Shown piece by piece: positions 35,706-43,483 of a stretch of 64,000 nt of DNA; position 1 is the first letter of the stretch; the number at the start of each line of letters is the position of its first letter. The notes below the pieces were generated by a model, which saw only the letters and a list, made by a program, of their open reading frames with translations, was not told the origin of the DNA and did no database searches. The position numbers were made by a program, and so were the translations under genes. The DNA lies in assembly GCF_030929505.1 (NCBI RefSeq), contig NZ_JAVFVV010000020.1:62001-126000 (forward strand). The letters are read 5' to 3'. This DNA is from Mesorhizobium sp. LHD-90. Lineage in GTDB: Bacteria; Pseudomonadota; Alphaproteobacteria; Rhizobiales; Rhizobiaceae.

Positions 35706-36581
35706 TCAACCGGGCTCTCGCGCGCCCTGCGCGCCGTGGGACGTCTTCTCGAGCAACGCCTCCAGCCGCGCACGTGTCGCTGCGTCCGACGCGGTATGGA
35801 TGGCGAGCGTAAAATGGCCGTCGGGACCGGGAGGCCGCAGGCCCGCGAAGTCGAAATTCAAGCGGCCGGCTACGGGATGGGTCAACGCCTTGCGCCAGAC
35901 CGGCGTCTCCGAAAGTTCCGCGGATTCCCACAGCCGCCTGAAATGCGGGCTTGCCGCGCAGATCTGGGCGACGAGCACCTCCATGACCGGATCGTTCGCC
36001 ATCGCCGCGCCCGACAGCCGAAATTGCGCGACGATCGAGCGCGCGAGGACCGGCCATTCGGCGAAGCGCTCCTGAAGTCCTTCGTCCAGAAACAGGCGGT
36101 GGACCAGATTGGCGCCCCACTTTTCCTCGTTGTCGAGGTCGCCGAACAGGATTGCGGCGGCGCGATTGAGAGCTTTCACCTGCCAGTATCTGTTCAGGAT
36201 ATAGGCCGGGTGCGGCATCAAACCCGCAAGCATGGCGAGCATCACGGGCGACGGCGCCTCATGGCTACGAACGCGGTTCTTCCAATCAAGGTCCGGTCGC
36301 GCCAGTTCCAGCAGATAGGCCTGCTCCGCCCTGTCCAGCCTGAGCGCCTTGCCGATGCGGTCGAGCGCATGCAGCGAGGCGCGCACGTCGCGCCCCTGTT
36401 CCAGCCGGATATACCAGGCCGCGCTGATGCCGGCGGCCTCCGCCACCTCTTCGCGGCGCAGGCCGGGTGTGCGCCGCCGCCCGGCTGAAATCCGGCCGAG
36501 ATCGGCTGGCGACCGCGCCGCCCTGCGGCTTTTCAGGAAACGCCCCAATTCGGTCCGGCGGATCTCGTCACGGTCGAGCAT
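35706..36581 (-). CDS. XRE-family regulator with MmyB-like ligand-binding domain
   Basis: The 291-residue product starts MLDRDEIRRTELGRFLKSRR. The helix-turn-helix (RRTPGLRREEVAEAAGIS, then WYIRLEQGRD) is the standard MmyB-family N-terminus. The C-terminal domain (about 110-275) has the family segments YILNRYWQVKALNRAA and NFDFAGLRPPGPDGHFTLAI (shown in part), a PAS-like fold that can bind fatty acids in characterised members. It is divergent from a VOC-family gene with 81 bases between starts and probably controls it; in many bacteria such regulators sit next to the oxidoreductase or enzyme gene they repress. Confidence 0.9.
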   Translation of the reverse strand: MLDRDEIRRTELGRFLKSRRAARSPADLGRISAGRRRTPGLRREEVAEAAGISAAWYIRLEQGRDVRASLHALDRIGKALRLDRAEQAYLLELARPDLDWKNRVRSHEAPSPVMLAMLAGLMPHPAYILNRYWQVKALNRAAAILFGDLDNEEKWGANLVHRLFLDEGLQERFAEWPVLARSIVAQFRLSGAAMANDPVMEVLVAQICAASPHFRRLWESAELSETPVWRKALTHPVAGRLNFDFAGLRPPGPDGHFTLAIHTASDAATRARLEALLEKTSHGAQGAREPG

Positions 36582-36662
36582 GATCCAGGATATCCCACGA
36601 TAAGATAGAGATTTGTACCATGTTAAGACTGCCTGCACAGTCTCCCGAACGGAGGAACTGCG

Positions 36663-37148
36663 ATGCGATTGAACAGGCGAGAACTGCTGGTTTCGGGCGT
36701 TCTGCTTGCCGGCACGGGTTCCGCTGCCGAAACAGCCAACCCGCCGAAAGGACATTCTGTGAACGCTTTCCAAAACATCCGCCAGATCGACTACACGGTG
36801 ATCTTCGCAAGGGACCTGCCGCGCATGCGGGAATTCTATGAAGGCATCATGGAGTTTCCGGTGCTCCGGACACTCGGCGACGGCTGGATAGAGTTCGCAG
36901 TGGGATCGAACAGGCTCGCGCTGACCGTTCATGGGCTGATCTTCAACGATCAACCGCCAGCCGACGGAGCGCTTTCCTTGCAACTGGCTTTCCGGGTGCC
37001 GCCCGCCGAAGTGGAGAAATGCGCCGCCGCCCTGGATGCCAAAGGCGTCAAGCCGATTTCGCCAGTCACTGACCAGGCCTGGGGACACCGAACGGTGTTC
37101 TTTCGCGACCCGGACGGCAACGTGATCGAAATCTATGCTGAAATCTGA
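36663..37148 (+). CDS. VOC-family (glyoxalase/bleomycin-resistance fold) protein, possible dual start
   Basis: From the ATG at 36663 (GGAGGA six bases upstream) the product is 161 residues and starts with a Tat-like signal, NRRELLVSGVLLAGTGSAA. An in-frame GTG at 36759 has its own AAAGGA and would give a cytoplasmic 129-residue VOC protein of the usual length, starting MNAFQNIRQIDYTVIFARD. The VOC fold spans the rest, with metal-ligand type positions near DYTVIF, HG in LTVHGLIF and EIYAEI (Glu). Substrate unknown. It is divergent from the MmyB-type regulator. Confidence 0.85.
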   Translation: MRLNRRELLVSGVLLAGTGSAAETANPPKGHSVNAFQNIRQIDYTVIFARDLPRMREFYEGIMEFPVLRTLGDGWIEFAVGSNRLALTVHGLIFNDQPPADGALSLQLAFRVPPAEVEKCAAALDAKGVKPISPVTDQAWGHRTVFFRDPDGNVIEIYAEI

Positions 37149-37235
37149 GCGGGGACGTCCACGGATGGCCGCAGGAAGTTCAAGCAGGCCGGTCCGCCCA
37201 AGATCTGCCGCGGTTGCTGCGGCGACTGCGCTCGC

Positions 37236-37691
37236 TCAGCGGCGGTCCATGGCCGCGGCCTTTCCCGATGCCGCGTCGATCAGCATGTTGGCGATTTTCA
37301 TCCGCACCATGGCGCGCTCTCGCAGATGCGGCGCCACCCGGTCGGGATGATTGGCAAAGGCGAATCGCCGGCGGATGCGCGTAAAGTCGGCGGCCGTCGC
37401 CCGGTCGAGGCCGAGTTCGACTGCGATCGCCTCGGGCTCCACCGAAGGCAGGCTTCCGGCCCCTCCGACGGTCTCGGCCGCAACTGTTTCTGGCTCGCCT
37501 TCCGACGCCTCGCGGTACTCGGCCTCCACGGCGTCATCCGAAACCTGTATGCGGCCGGAATACAACTCCTCGGCGACCGACAGGTAATCGAACGGGATGG
37601 TCGGCGCGGCGACGGGTCCGGTGGACTGATCGCGCGCGGCGATCAGCTCGTCCAGCAGGACAGCAAAGTCGCGGTTCGCCATCTCGCCCAT
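37236..37691 (-). CDS. J-domain-like protein with C-terminal HPD motif
   Basis: The 151-residue product has an acidic, disordered N-terminal half and, in the last 50 residues, FTRIRRRFAFANHPDRVAP followed by a basic helix. That is the helix II-HPD-helix III pattern of DnaJ J-domains. The HPD motif would contact a DnaK/Hsp70 partner. There are no Gly/Phe, zinc-finger or substrate-binding domains, so it would be a type III J-protein. The ATG at 37691 has GAGGAGG upstream. It stands alone between convergent and divergent neighbours. Confidence 0.72.
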   Translation of the reverse strand: MGEMANRDFAVLLDELIAARDQSTGPVAAPTIPFDYLSVAEELYSGRIQVSDDAVEAEYREASEGEPETVAAETVGGAGSLPSVEPEAIAVELGLDRATAADFTRIRRRFAFANHPDRVAPHLRERAMVRMKIANMLIDAASGKAAAMDRR

Positions 37692-37905
37692 GACAGCCTC
37701 CTCTGCCGGGAACATTTCATAGCGCCAATCGGCTGCGCACTCTATCGACGGAGGGTTAAGATTCTCGCGGAACTACGGGCAAGAATTAAGACAATTCCAA
37801 AATCAATCTGGCTTCGCGCATGACTGCCCTGCATGATGTTGCACTGCACAATCGTCACGAATCGCCTATATGCTGAAATCGGGAGGACTAACGAAGGGGC
37901 CTGTC

Positions 37906-38088
37906 ATGGCTTTCTTTACCGAACTCTTCTCCCGGCCGCGGCCGCGCGACATCGGCCGCATACGCGCCGCCCAGGCGCTCATCGAACTGCTGAGCGAGAC
38001 CGGGCGCACCGATACCGACGTGCGGCCCGCGGATTTTCCGCGGTTGCCGCGCAAACTGGCCGGGACCTTTCCGGCTGCCGGGCTGTAA
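37906..38088 (+). CDS. Small hypothetical protein (60 residues)
   Basis: The product starts MAFFTELFSRPRPRDIGRIR and continues AAQALIELLSETGRTDTD, soluble and Arg-rich. AAGGGG lies just upstream of the ATG, which makes translation credible; an earlier in-frame ATG at 37870 is possible. Function unknown. Codon use looks like that of its neighbours. Confidence 0.55.
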   Translation: MAFFTELFSRPRPRDIGRIRAAQALIELLSETGRTDTDVRPADFPRLPRKLAGTFPAAGL

Positions 38089-38108
38089 GGTCCGCATGGC
38101 CTCTGCCG

Positions 38109-38618
38109 TCAGGGCGTCAGGAAATCGACCTTGCCGAGCGGCACGCCGTTGTGGCGCAGGATGTTGTAGGCGGTCGTGATGTGAAAATAGAAGTTCGGCA
38201 TAGCGAAATTCTGCAGATATTCGATGCCGGTGAATGACAGGTCGCGCGTCCTGCCCTTGATCAGGATCGCGACTTCCTCGCTCCCGTCGATCTCGGCCGC
38301 TTCAAACGTCGCCAGAAGGTCGAGCGTGCGTGCGATACGCGCCTGGAGGTCGGCAAAACTCGACTCGGTGTCCTCGAAGCGGACGATTTCGCGCCGGGCC
38401 AGACGCGAGGGAGCGCCTTTGGCATGGTCGGTGGCGATCTGCACCTGCGAGATCAGTCTCAGCATGTCGGGCGCCAGCCGGTCGTTTAGGAGCACGGCCG
38501 GGTCGATCTTGCGTTCCTCGGCATTCGCCTCCGCCTTCCTCAGGCAGTTCGACAGGCTCTTCAACCGCATCTGGAACACCGGCACGCTCGCCTGGTACAT
38601 GGACATGATCATGGACAC
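38109..38618 (-). CDS. DUF1993 domain protein
   Basis: The 169-residue product starts MSMIMSMYQASVPVFQMRLKSL and has the DUF1993 features: an early helix with this wording, DMLRLISQVQIATDHAKGA, and a C-terminal NFYFHITTAYNILRHNGVPLGK (shown in part; NFYFHITTAYNILRHNG). The family has a DinB-like four-helix fold with conserved His residues that may bind metal; no activity is established. It fills nearly all of the family length. It converges with the small gene at 37906. Confidence 0.9.
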   Translation of the reverse strand: MSMIMSMYQASVPVFQMRLKSLSNCLRKAEANAEERKIDPAVLLNDRLAPDMLRLISQVQIATDHAKGAPSRLARREIVRFEDTESSFADLQARIARTLDLLATFEAAEIDGSEEVAILIKGRTRDLSFTGIEYLQNFAMPNFYFHITTAYNILRHNGVPLGKVDFLTP

Positions 38619-38737
38619 TCTCTCCCTTCAGCCGGATCGGCCGAAAGGGAGATAGGAACATTCATGGCCGGCGCGCAAGCGTCATCCGGGCGCCGCAATC
38701 GGCGGCGAGTCTTCGCACAGATCCTGGGAGATTCGCG

Positions 38738-39781
38738 ATGCGGACTGCTTTCTTGACGACCGCCTTCATCCTGTCCTCCGGCGGCATCGCGCTGGCGCAG
38801 TCCGAACAGCCACCCTATCTCGACGACCGGTCGGACGCAGCGGCGCTGGTGAGATCCTTCTACAATGCGATCGACCGGCAGGAATACGCCCGCGCCTGGG
38901 ACTATTTCGGCGACCGGAAACCTTCAAAAGATTTCCAGGCCTTCATCAAAGGCTACGAAAATACCCAGTCCGTGAGGATTGTGACCGGCGAGCCGAGCGC
39001 GGAGGGTGCCGCCGGCAGCACCTTCTACGCGCTGCCCGTCGCCTTCGTGGCGACCAACAAGGACAATAGCGAACAGGTGTTTGCCGGCTGTTATACGGTG
39101 CGGCAGATCAATCCGCAGATCCAGGAGCCGCCCTTCCGCGGGTTGGCGATCGAGAAGGCGGAGCTCAAGCCATCCGAACAGCCGTTCGAGGAAAAGCTTC
39201 TTGAGAGATGCGGCGACGGCCCCGCCCCCGAACCCAGGGACGCAGTGCTGGAGCAGGCGAAAAAGGCTTTCGCCGCGCTGCATGCCGGGCAGTGCCAGTC
39301 GGTCACGCCGGACGGCGCTAGCCCTGCGCCCGAGACCTACACCATCGCCTTCCGCCGCGCTTCGAGTTCGGAGGACGAGCCGGAAAGCCAGGCGCGGCTG
39401 TTCCGCTTCTATTGCGGCATGGGCGCCTACAACGAGAGCCACGTCTATTACCTCCATGACGAGGTTGAGGGGCTTCGCGAGCAGCAGTTCGCCACTCCCG
39501 AACTGGACCTCCGCTACGCCGACGAAAACTCCGACGAGAAGGTCGAGAGCATGGCTATCATCGGCTACAAGGTTGACGACGCACTGGTGAACTCCTTCTA
39601 CGACGAGGCCACCCTGACGATCGCCTCGCATGCCAAATGGCGGGGCGTCGGCGACGCATCGTCATCGGGAACGTGGATCTTCCGCAACGGTGCCTTTACG
39701 CTGGTGAAATACGACGTGGACGCCTCTTACGACGGCGAAATAAATCCCGAAACGGTGCTGGATTTCCACACCGGACCCTAA
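38738..39781 (+). CDS. Secreted hypothetical protein, DUF1176-like
   Basis: The 347-residue product has a Sec signal (cleavage expected after GIALAQ near 21). The N-terminal part (SDAAALVRSFYNAIDRQEY) resembles a short helical or NTF2-like segment. The C-terminal half contains the wording RFYCGMGAYNESHVYYL and GTWIFRNGAFTLVKYDVD, which resembles DUF1176 periplasmic proteins. Four Cys in the mature part may form disulfides. It is transcribed alone, with a small hairpin (39804-39828) after the stop. Confidence 0.7.
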   Translation: MRTAFLTTAFILSSGGIALAQSEQPPYLDDRSDAAALVRSFYNAIDRQEYARAWDYFGDRKPSKDFQAFIKGYENTQSVRIVTGEPSAEGAAGSTFYALPVAFVATNKDNSEQVFAGCYTVRQINPQIQEPPFRGLAIEKAELKPSEQPFEEKLLERCGDGPAPEPRDAVLEQAKKAFAALHAGQCQSVTPDGASPAPETYTIAFRRASSSEDEPESQARLFRFYCGMGAYNESHVYYLHDEVEGLREQQFATPELDLRYADENSDEKVESMAIIGYKVDDALVNSFYDEATLTIASHAKWRGVGDASSSGTWIFRNGAFTLVKYDVDASYDGEINPETVLDFHTGP

Positions 39782-39912
39782 GCGATTGTTCGGGTTCACT
39801 TTTCCGGACTTCACGCACAAGAGTCCGGCGTTCCTGCAGGCGGTCGGCACACCTTGCGCAAGACCGCGAACAGCACAATTACGCAATTGTTCTTATTGCG
39901 CTATTTTCGATG

Positions 39913-40803
39913 TCACGGGCTGGCGGAGATCATCCAGTTGAGCGTCTCGCGCCAGTCGGTCATGCGGATCGGAGTGCCGTGCGATCCTGTCTCGAAACGC
40001 ACGAAACGGGTGGGGTAGCCGGGCGATTTCTGGCGTATCGAGCGATAGAACGCCTCCTGCTTGTCGACCGGAAAAACAGTGTCCTTGCTACCTTGCCCGA
40101 AGAAGACCGGCACCTTTCGCTTGAAAGCTGCGCTGCCAAAAAAAGTATCGTCCCAGTGTGACCCAAGCAGAATCAGGCCGGAAAGACGCGGCGCAACTTG
40201 CGCGTTTTTTGCCAACAGCCAGCATAGGCCGCCGCCCATCGATCCACAGGCGACGAAGATTTTTGCCGACGGCGACAGTTCGGCATAATGACCGATCAGC
40301 GCAGCGATCTGCGCAGCACCCTTGTCGCCGAAATCCGGAAAATCCGGCGACAGGTAAAGCCCGCCATTGCCGGCCATCAGGTTCTTTATCCGGTTGAAGT
40401 TTCCGCCGAAGGTGAAATCGTCCACACCCTGCTTGCGGCTGCCGCCCTGCCCGTGCAGGTAAATGGTTATGAATGCTGCGTTTTCCGGTTTTCCAACGGC
40501 GACGTGGCGGATTTTTCCGGCGTCCGAGCGCAGCACCAGGTCCTTTTGAACCTTGCGCACGGCGGTCGAAACATATTTGCCCCTGGCCCGCCGTTCCGGG
40601 ATTTCGTCGCGCTGGTCGATGTCGCGCGCCTCCCGGTAATCGACCACCTCATAGGCCCCGCCGTCGCCGGTCGACAGGATGCCCGGATAGGCAAAAAGCT
40701 CGTCCTTGTAAGGCTTTAGCGATTGAGCGGAGGCTGTCGAAACAGCCATCGCGAGCCCGGCTAGCGCCGCCAGAACCGGTCGGAAAGATCGAAGACCCAG
40801 CAT
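39913..40803 (-). CDS. Secreted alpha/beta-hydrolase
   Basis: The 296-residue product starts MLGLRSFRPVLAALAGLAMA with a signal peptide cleaved near STASAQS. The hydrolase fold is visible as ITIYLHGQGGSR (oxyanion region), FVACGSMGGGLCW (nucleophile elbow, Ser about 203), and VFFGQGSKDTVFPVDKQ (acid) with GSHGTPIRM (His). It looks like the phospholipase/carboxylesterase or esterase D-like group. It starts 4 bases after the molybdopterin-binding fusion gene and is the last gene of that operon, although a role in cofactor maturation is not obvious. Confidence 0.83.
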   Translation of the reverse strand: MLGLRSFRPVLAALAGLAMAVSTASAQSLKPYKDELFAYPGILSTGDGGAYEVVDYREARDIDQRDEIPERRARGKYVSTAVRKVQKDLVLRSDAGKIRHVAVGKPENAAFITIYLHGQGGSRKQGVDDFTFGGNFNRIKNLMAGNGGLYLSPDFPDFGDKGAAQIAALIGHYAELSPSAKIFVACGSMGGGLCWLLAKNAQVAPRLSGLILLGSHWDDTFFGSAAFKRKVPVFFGQGSKDTVFPVDKQEAFYRSIRQKSPGYPTRFVRFETGSHGTPIRMTDWRETLNWMISASP

Positions 40804-40807
40804 TCGC

Positions 40808-42415
40808 TCAATCCTGCAGCACGCCGCCAGCCTCGGCCATGGCTTCGGCGGTGTCGACATCCACAAAAGCCCCCTCCCCGATCTCGACGTCGATCACACC
40901 GACCGCGCCGGTTTCGATGATATGCCGGGCGCCGACGTCGCCTTCCAGCCGCATCACCTCGGCAAACATGGCGCGCGGCAGGATGATCGGATTGCCGCGC
41001 TTGCCTCCGTGAGAGGCCCGCACCACCTGCTGGCCGCCGCTGGCGACAAAGCTGGCGATCAGCCTGTCGAGATCGGCGGTCGAAACCTCCGGCATGTCGC
41101 CGAGCACGACCAGCGCGCCAGCCGACCCGACAGGAAGAGCCGTAACACCGGCACGCAGCGAGCTTGCCAGGCCGGAAGCAAAATCCGGATTCTCGGCGAA
41201 TCGCAGATCCAGGCCGTCGAGCGCAGCCCGTATCCGTTCCGCCTGGTGTCCGGTCACCACAGTCACTGACTTCGCCTTGCTGGCCAGTGCGCTTTCCGCG
41301 ACGCGGCGGATCAGCGGCACGCCGCCGAATCGCGCCAAAAGCTTGTTCGGCCCGCCCATGCGGGTCGAGCGCCCGGCCGCCAGCACGACCGCATGCACGG
41401 CCTCGCCGTTCGGCCGCCGTGCCTCGCGCGGCTGCGGCCGCGTCGGGATTTCCATCAGCAGCCCACCGACGCCCATGCCGGCGATGTCCCTCGAGGTCAC
41501 ATCCAGCCCGGCCAGCAGACGATCCAGCACCCAATCGAACCCGTTTTCCTTTGGGCTGCGGGCGCAGCCCGGCGCGCCGATCACGGTCTTGCCGCCGATC
41601 CTGCCCAGCACCAGAAGGTTGCCGGGATCGACCGGCATGCCGGCGCGGATCACCTCGCCGCCCGCCATCCGGATCGCCGCCGGGATCACGTCATCGAAAT
41701 CGCACATGGCCGAAGCCCCGAAAACGATCGCCACGTCGCTGCGGGCAAGCATTTCGCCGATCGCCGCCGAGACTTCGCGGGCGTCGTGCCCGGCCCGCTT
41801 TTCGCCGACGACGACGCTGCCGGAACGGCCGAGCCGCTCCTCGGTTATGCGCGTGGTCTTGGCGACGACGCTGTCCTTCAGGCCGGGCAGGACGGTGTGG
41901 ACGAGACCGACCCTGACTGCCGCGAAGGGATGCACCTCGAACAGCGGTTCTTCCGCCAGGATCGCGCAGGCTTCTTCCACCAGATGGCCGGCAATGGCGA
42001 ACGGAATGATCTTTACTGTCGCGACCATCCGGCCGGGTTCGACCGCCGCCTTGTCGGCCAGCGTGGCGATGGTGATCGCCGGATCGATGGCATTGATGGC
42101 CTCGACGATCGCTGCGTCCACGGTGAAGACGCCCGACACTGCGGCATGCAGGTTGACACGACCCGTCGCGGCCGGCTTCACCTCGATGTTGCGCGACAGA
42201 ATCGCCGCCGCGATGCGGGTCGCGGCAACGTCCTCGTCGAGATCGCCCCGCTCAAGAACGGCTGCGATGACCTCGGCGATGCCTGCTTCGCGAAAAACCG
42301 CGACGTCGTCCGCGGTCACCCTGTGCGCCTTGGGAAACCGCCTTTCGCCGGCGAGCACTGCATGTGCCAGCAGCGCGCCCTCGGCGTCCGCTATCCTGAC
42401 CGGCCCGAACCTCAC
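40808..42415 (-). CDS. Molybdopterin-binding domain fused to MobA/MocA-like nucleotidyltransferase
   Basis: The 535-residue product has two parts. Residues about 1-340 form a MoeA/MogA-like molybdopterin-binding region (VVAKTTRITEERLG, ARSDVAIVFGASAMCDFDDV and GCARSPKENGFDWVLDRLLAG, quoted in parts). Residues about 350-535 are a MobA-like NTP transferase with HAVVLAAGRSTRMGGPNKLL and VVLGDMPEVS. The second half resembles MocA, which makes the cytosine dinucleotide form of the cofactor used by the xanthine oxidase/CO dehydrogenase family. It is coupled by a 4-base overlap to the XdhC-type gene upstream, consistent with that role. Confidence 0.88.
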   Translation of the reverse strand: MRFGPVRIADAEGALLAHAVLAGERRFPKAHRVTADDVAVFREAGIAEVIAAVLERGDLDEDVAATRIAAAILSRNIEVKPAATGRVNLHAAVSGVFTVDAAIVEAINAIDPAITIATLADKAAVEPGRMVATVKIIPFAIAGHLVEEACAILAEEPLFEVHPFAAVRVGLVHTVLPGLKDSVVAKTTRITEERLGRSGSVVVGEKRAGHDAREVSAAIGEMLARSDVAIVFGASAMCDFDDVIPAAIRMAGGEVIRAGMPVDPGNLLVLGRIGGKTVIGAPGCARSPKENGFDWVLDRLLAGLDVTSRDIAGMGVGGLLMEIPTRPQPREARRPNGEAVHAVVLAAGRSTRMGGPNKLLARFGGVPLIRRVAESALASKAKSVTVVTGHQAERIRAALDGLDLRFAENPDFASGLASSLRAGVTALPVGSAGALVVLGDMPEVSTADLDRLIASFVASGGQQVVRASHGGKRGNPIILPRAMFAEVMRLEGDVGARHIIETGAVGVIDVEIGEGAFVDVDTAEAMAEAGGVLQD

Positions 42416-43122
42416 GCCGCCTTGCCCTTCTCGACGCCGGCCACGCCACGCGACCGGAACACCTGCACGATCTCAGCGAGGATGGCGACGGCGATCTCCT
42501 GCGGGCTGATGGCGCCGATGTCGAGGCCGATCGGGGCGTGGATGCGTGCAATCTGCTCGTCTGTCGCGCCGGCTTCCAGCAGACGCTTCACCCGCCCCGC
42601 ATGCGTCTTGCGGCTGCCGAGCGCACCGACGTAAAAACAGCCGGCGTCGAGCGCCGCCTTCAGCGCGAAATCGTCGATCTTTGGGTCGTGCGTGACCGCA
42701 GCCAGTGCGCAATAGGGGTCGAGTGGCCGCTCGGCCAGCACCGGCTCGGGCCAGTCGGCGTGAAGCGGCACGTCGGGAAAGCGCTCGGCAGTGGCGAAGG
42801 CGGTACGCGGATCGATGATCTCCATGTCGAAGCCGGCAACCTTGGCCATCGGCGCCAAGGACTGGCTGATATGCACCGCGCCGACCACCACCAGGCGTGG
42901 TTTCGGCAGCGCGACCATCAGGAAATAGGCGGTCCCATCGACGGTCACCCCGGTCGAAATGCCGGTCCGAAACGCCTTCTTCACCGCCTCGCCGAGTTCG
43001 CCGGGGATCGCGTCGCCCTCACGGACGATGCGGTCGGTGCCGCTCTCCAGTTCGGTCATCAGGATGGCCGCGCGGCGGTTGCGGCGCTCCTTGTTGAGGG
43101 CTTTCAGCGAATGCAGGTCCAT
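42412..43122 (-). CDS. XdhC-family protein, C-terminal (Rossmann) domain type
   Basis: The 236-residue product has a Rossmann-like XdhC_C domain: PRLVVVGAVHISQSLAPMA (nucleotide-binding loop), then ALAAVTHDPKIDDFALKAA, YVGALGSRKTHAGR and HAPIGLDIGAISPQEIAVAI. XdhC/CoxF proteins bind molybdenum cofactor and insert it, sulfurated, into xanthine-dehydrogenase-type enzymes. The N-terminal 80 residues are a partial second region. The complementary XdhC_CoxI domain is encoded by the next gene upstream, 3 bases away, so the usual single XdhC protein is split in two here. Confidence 0.9.
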   Translation of the reverse strand: MDLHSLKALNKERRNRRAAILMTELESGTDRIVREGDAIPGELGEAVKKAFRTGISTGVTVDGTAYFLMVALPKPRLVVVGAVHISQSLAPMAKVAGFDMEIIDPRTAFATAERFPDVPLHADWPEPVLAERPLDPYCALAAVTHDPKIDDFALKAALDAGCFYVGALGSRKTHAGRVKRLLEAGATDEQIARIHAPIGLDIGAISPQEIAVAILAEIVQVFRSRGVAGVEKGKAA

Positions 43123-43125
43123 CGC

Positions 43126-43461
43126 TCAGCCCAATTTCTCGACATAGACCTTTATGCGGCCACCGCAGGAGAGGCCGACTCGCCAGGCGGTCTCGTCGGC
43201 CACGCCGAATTCCAGCATGCGCGCCTTGCCGTCGCCGATCACATCCATCGCCTCGGTCACCACCGCGCCTTCCACGCAACCGCCCGACACCGAACCGTGG
43301 AAATTGCCGTCGGCGTCGATGACGAGGTGGCTGCCGGCCGGTCGCGGCGCCGAGCCCCAGGTTTCGATGACCGTGGCGATCGCCACGTCGCGGCCGGCTT
43401 CCATCCATTCCTCCGCGATCGCCAGCGGATCGCGGCTTTCGTCGAGCGTGTTCAGAGACAT
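43126..43461 (-). CDS. XdhC/CoxI N-terminal domain protein
   Basis: The 111-residue product consists only of the XdhC_CoxI domain: PLAIAEEWMEAGRDVAIATVIETWGSAPRPAGSHLVI (parts: DVAIATVIETWGSAPRPAGS), then GSVSGGCVEGAVVTEA with the conserved Cys, and GLSCGGRIKVYVE with a second Cys. The GCVE and SCGG Cys residues are typical of this domain. It belongs to the molybdenum-cofactor insertion machinery. GAGGAGA precedes the ATG at 43461. Confidence 0.9.
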   Translation of the reverse strand: MSLNTLDESRDPLAIAEEWMEAGRDVAIATVIETWGSAPRPAGSHLVIDADGNFHGSVSGGCVEGAVVTEAMDVIGDGKARMLEFGVADETAWRVGLSCGGRIKVYVEKLG

Positions 43462-43483
43462 GTGTATTCTCCTCGTCTGCCGG

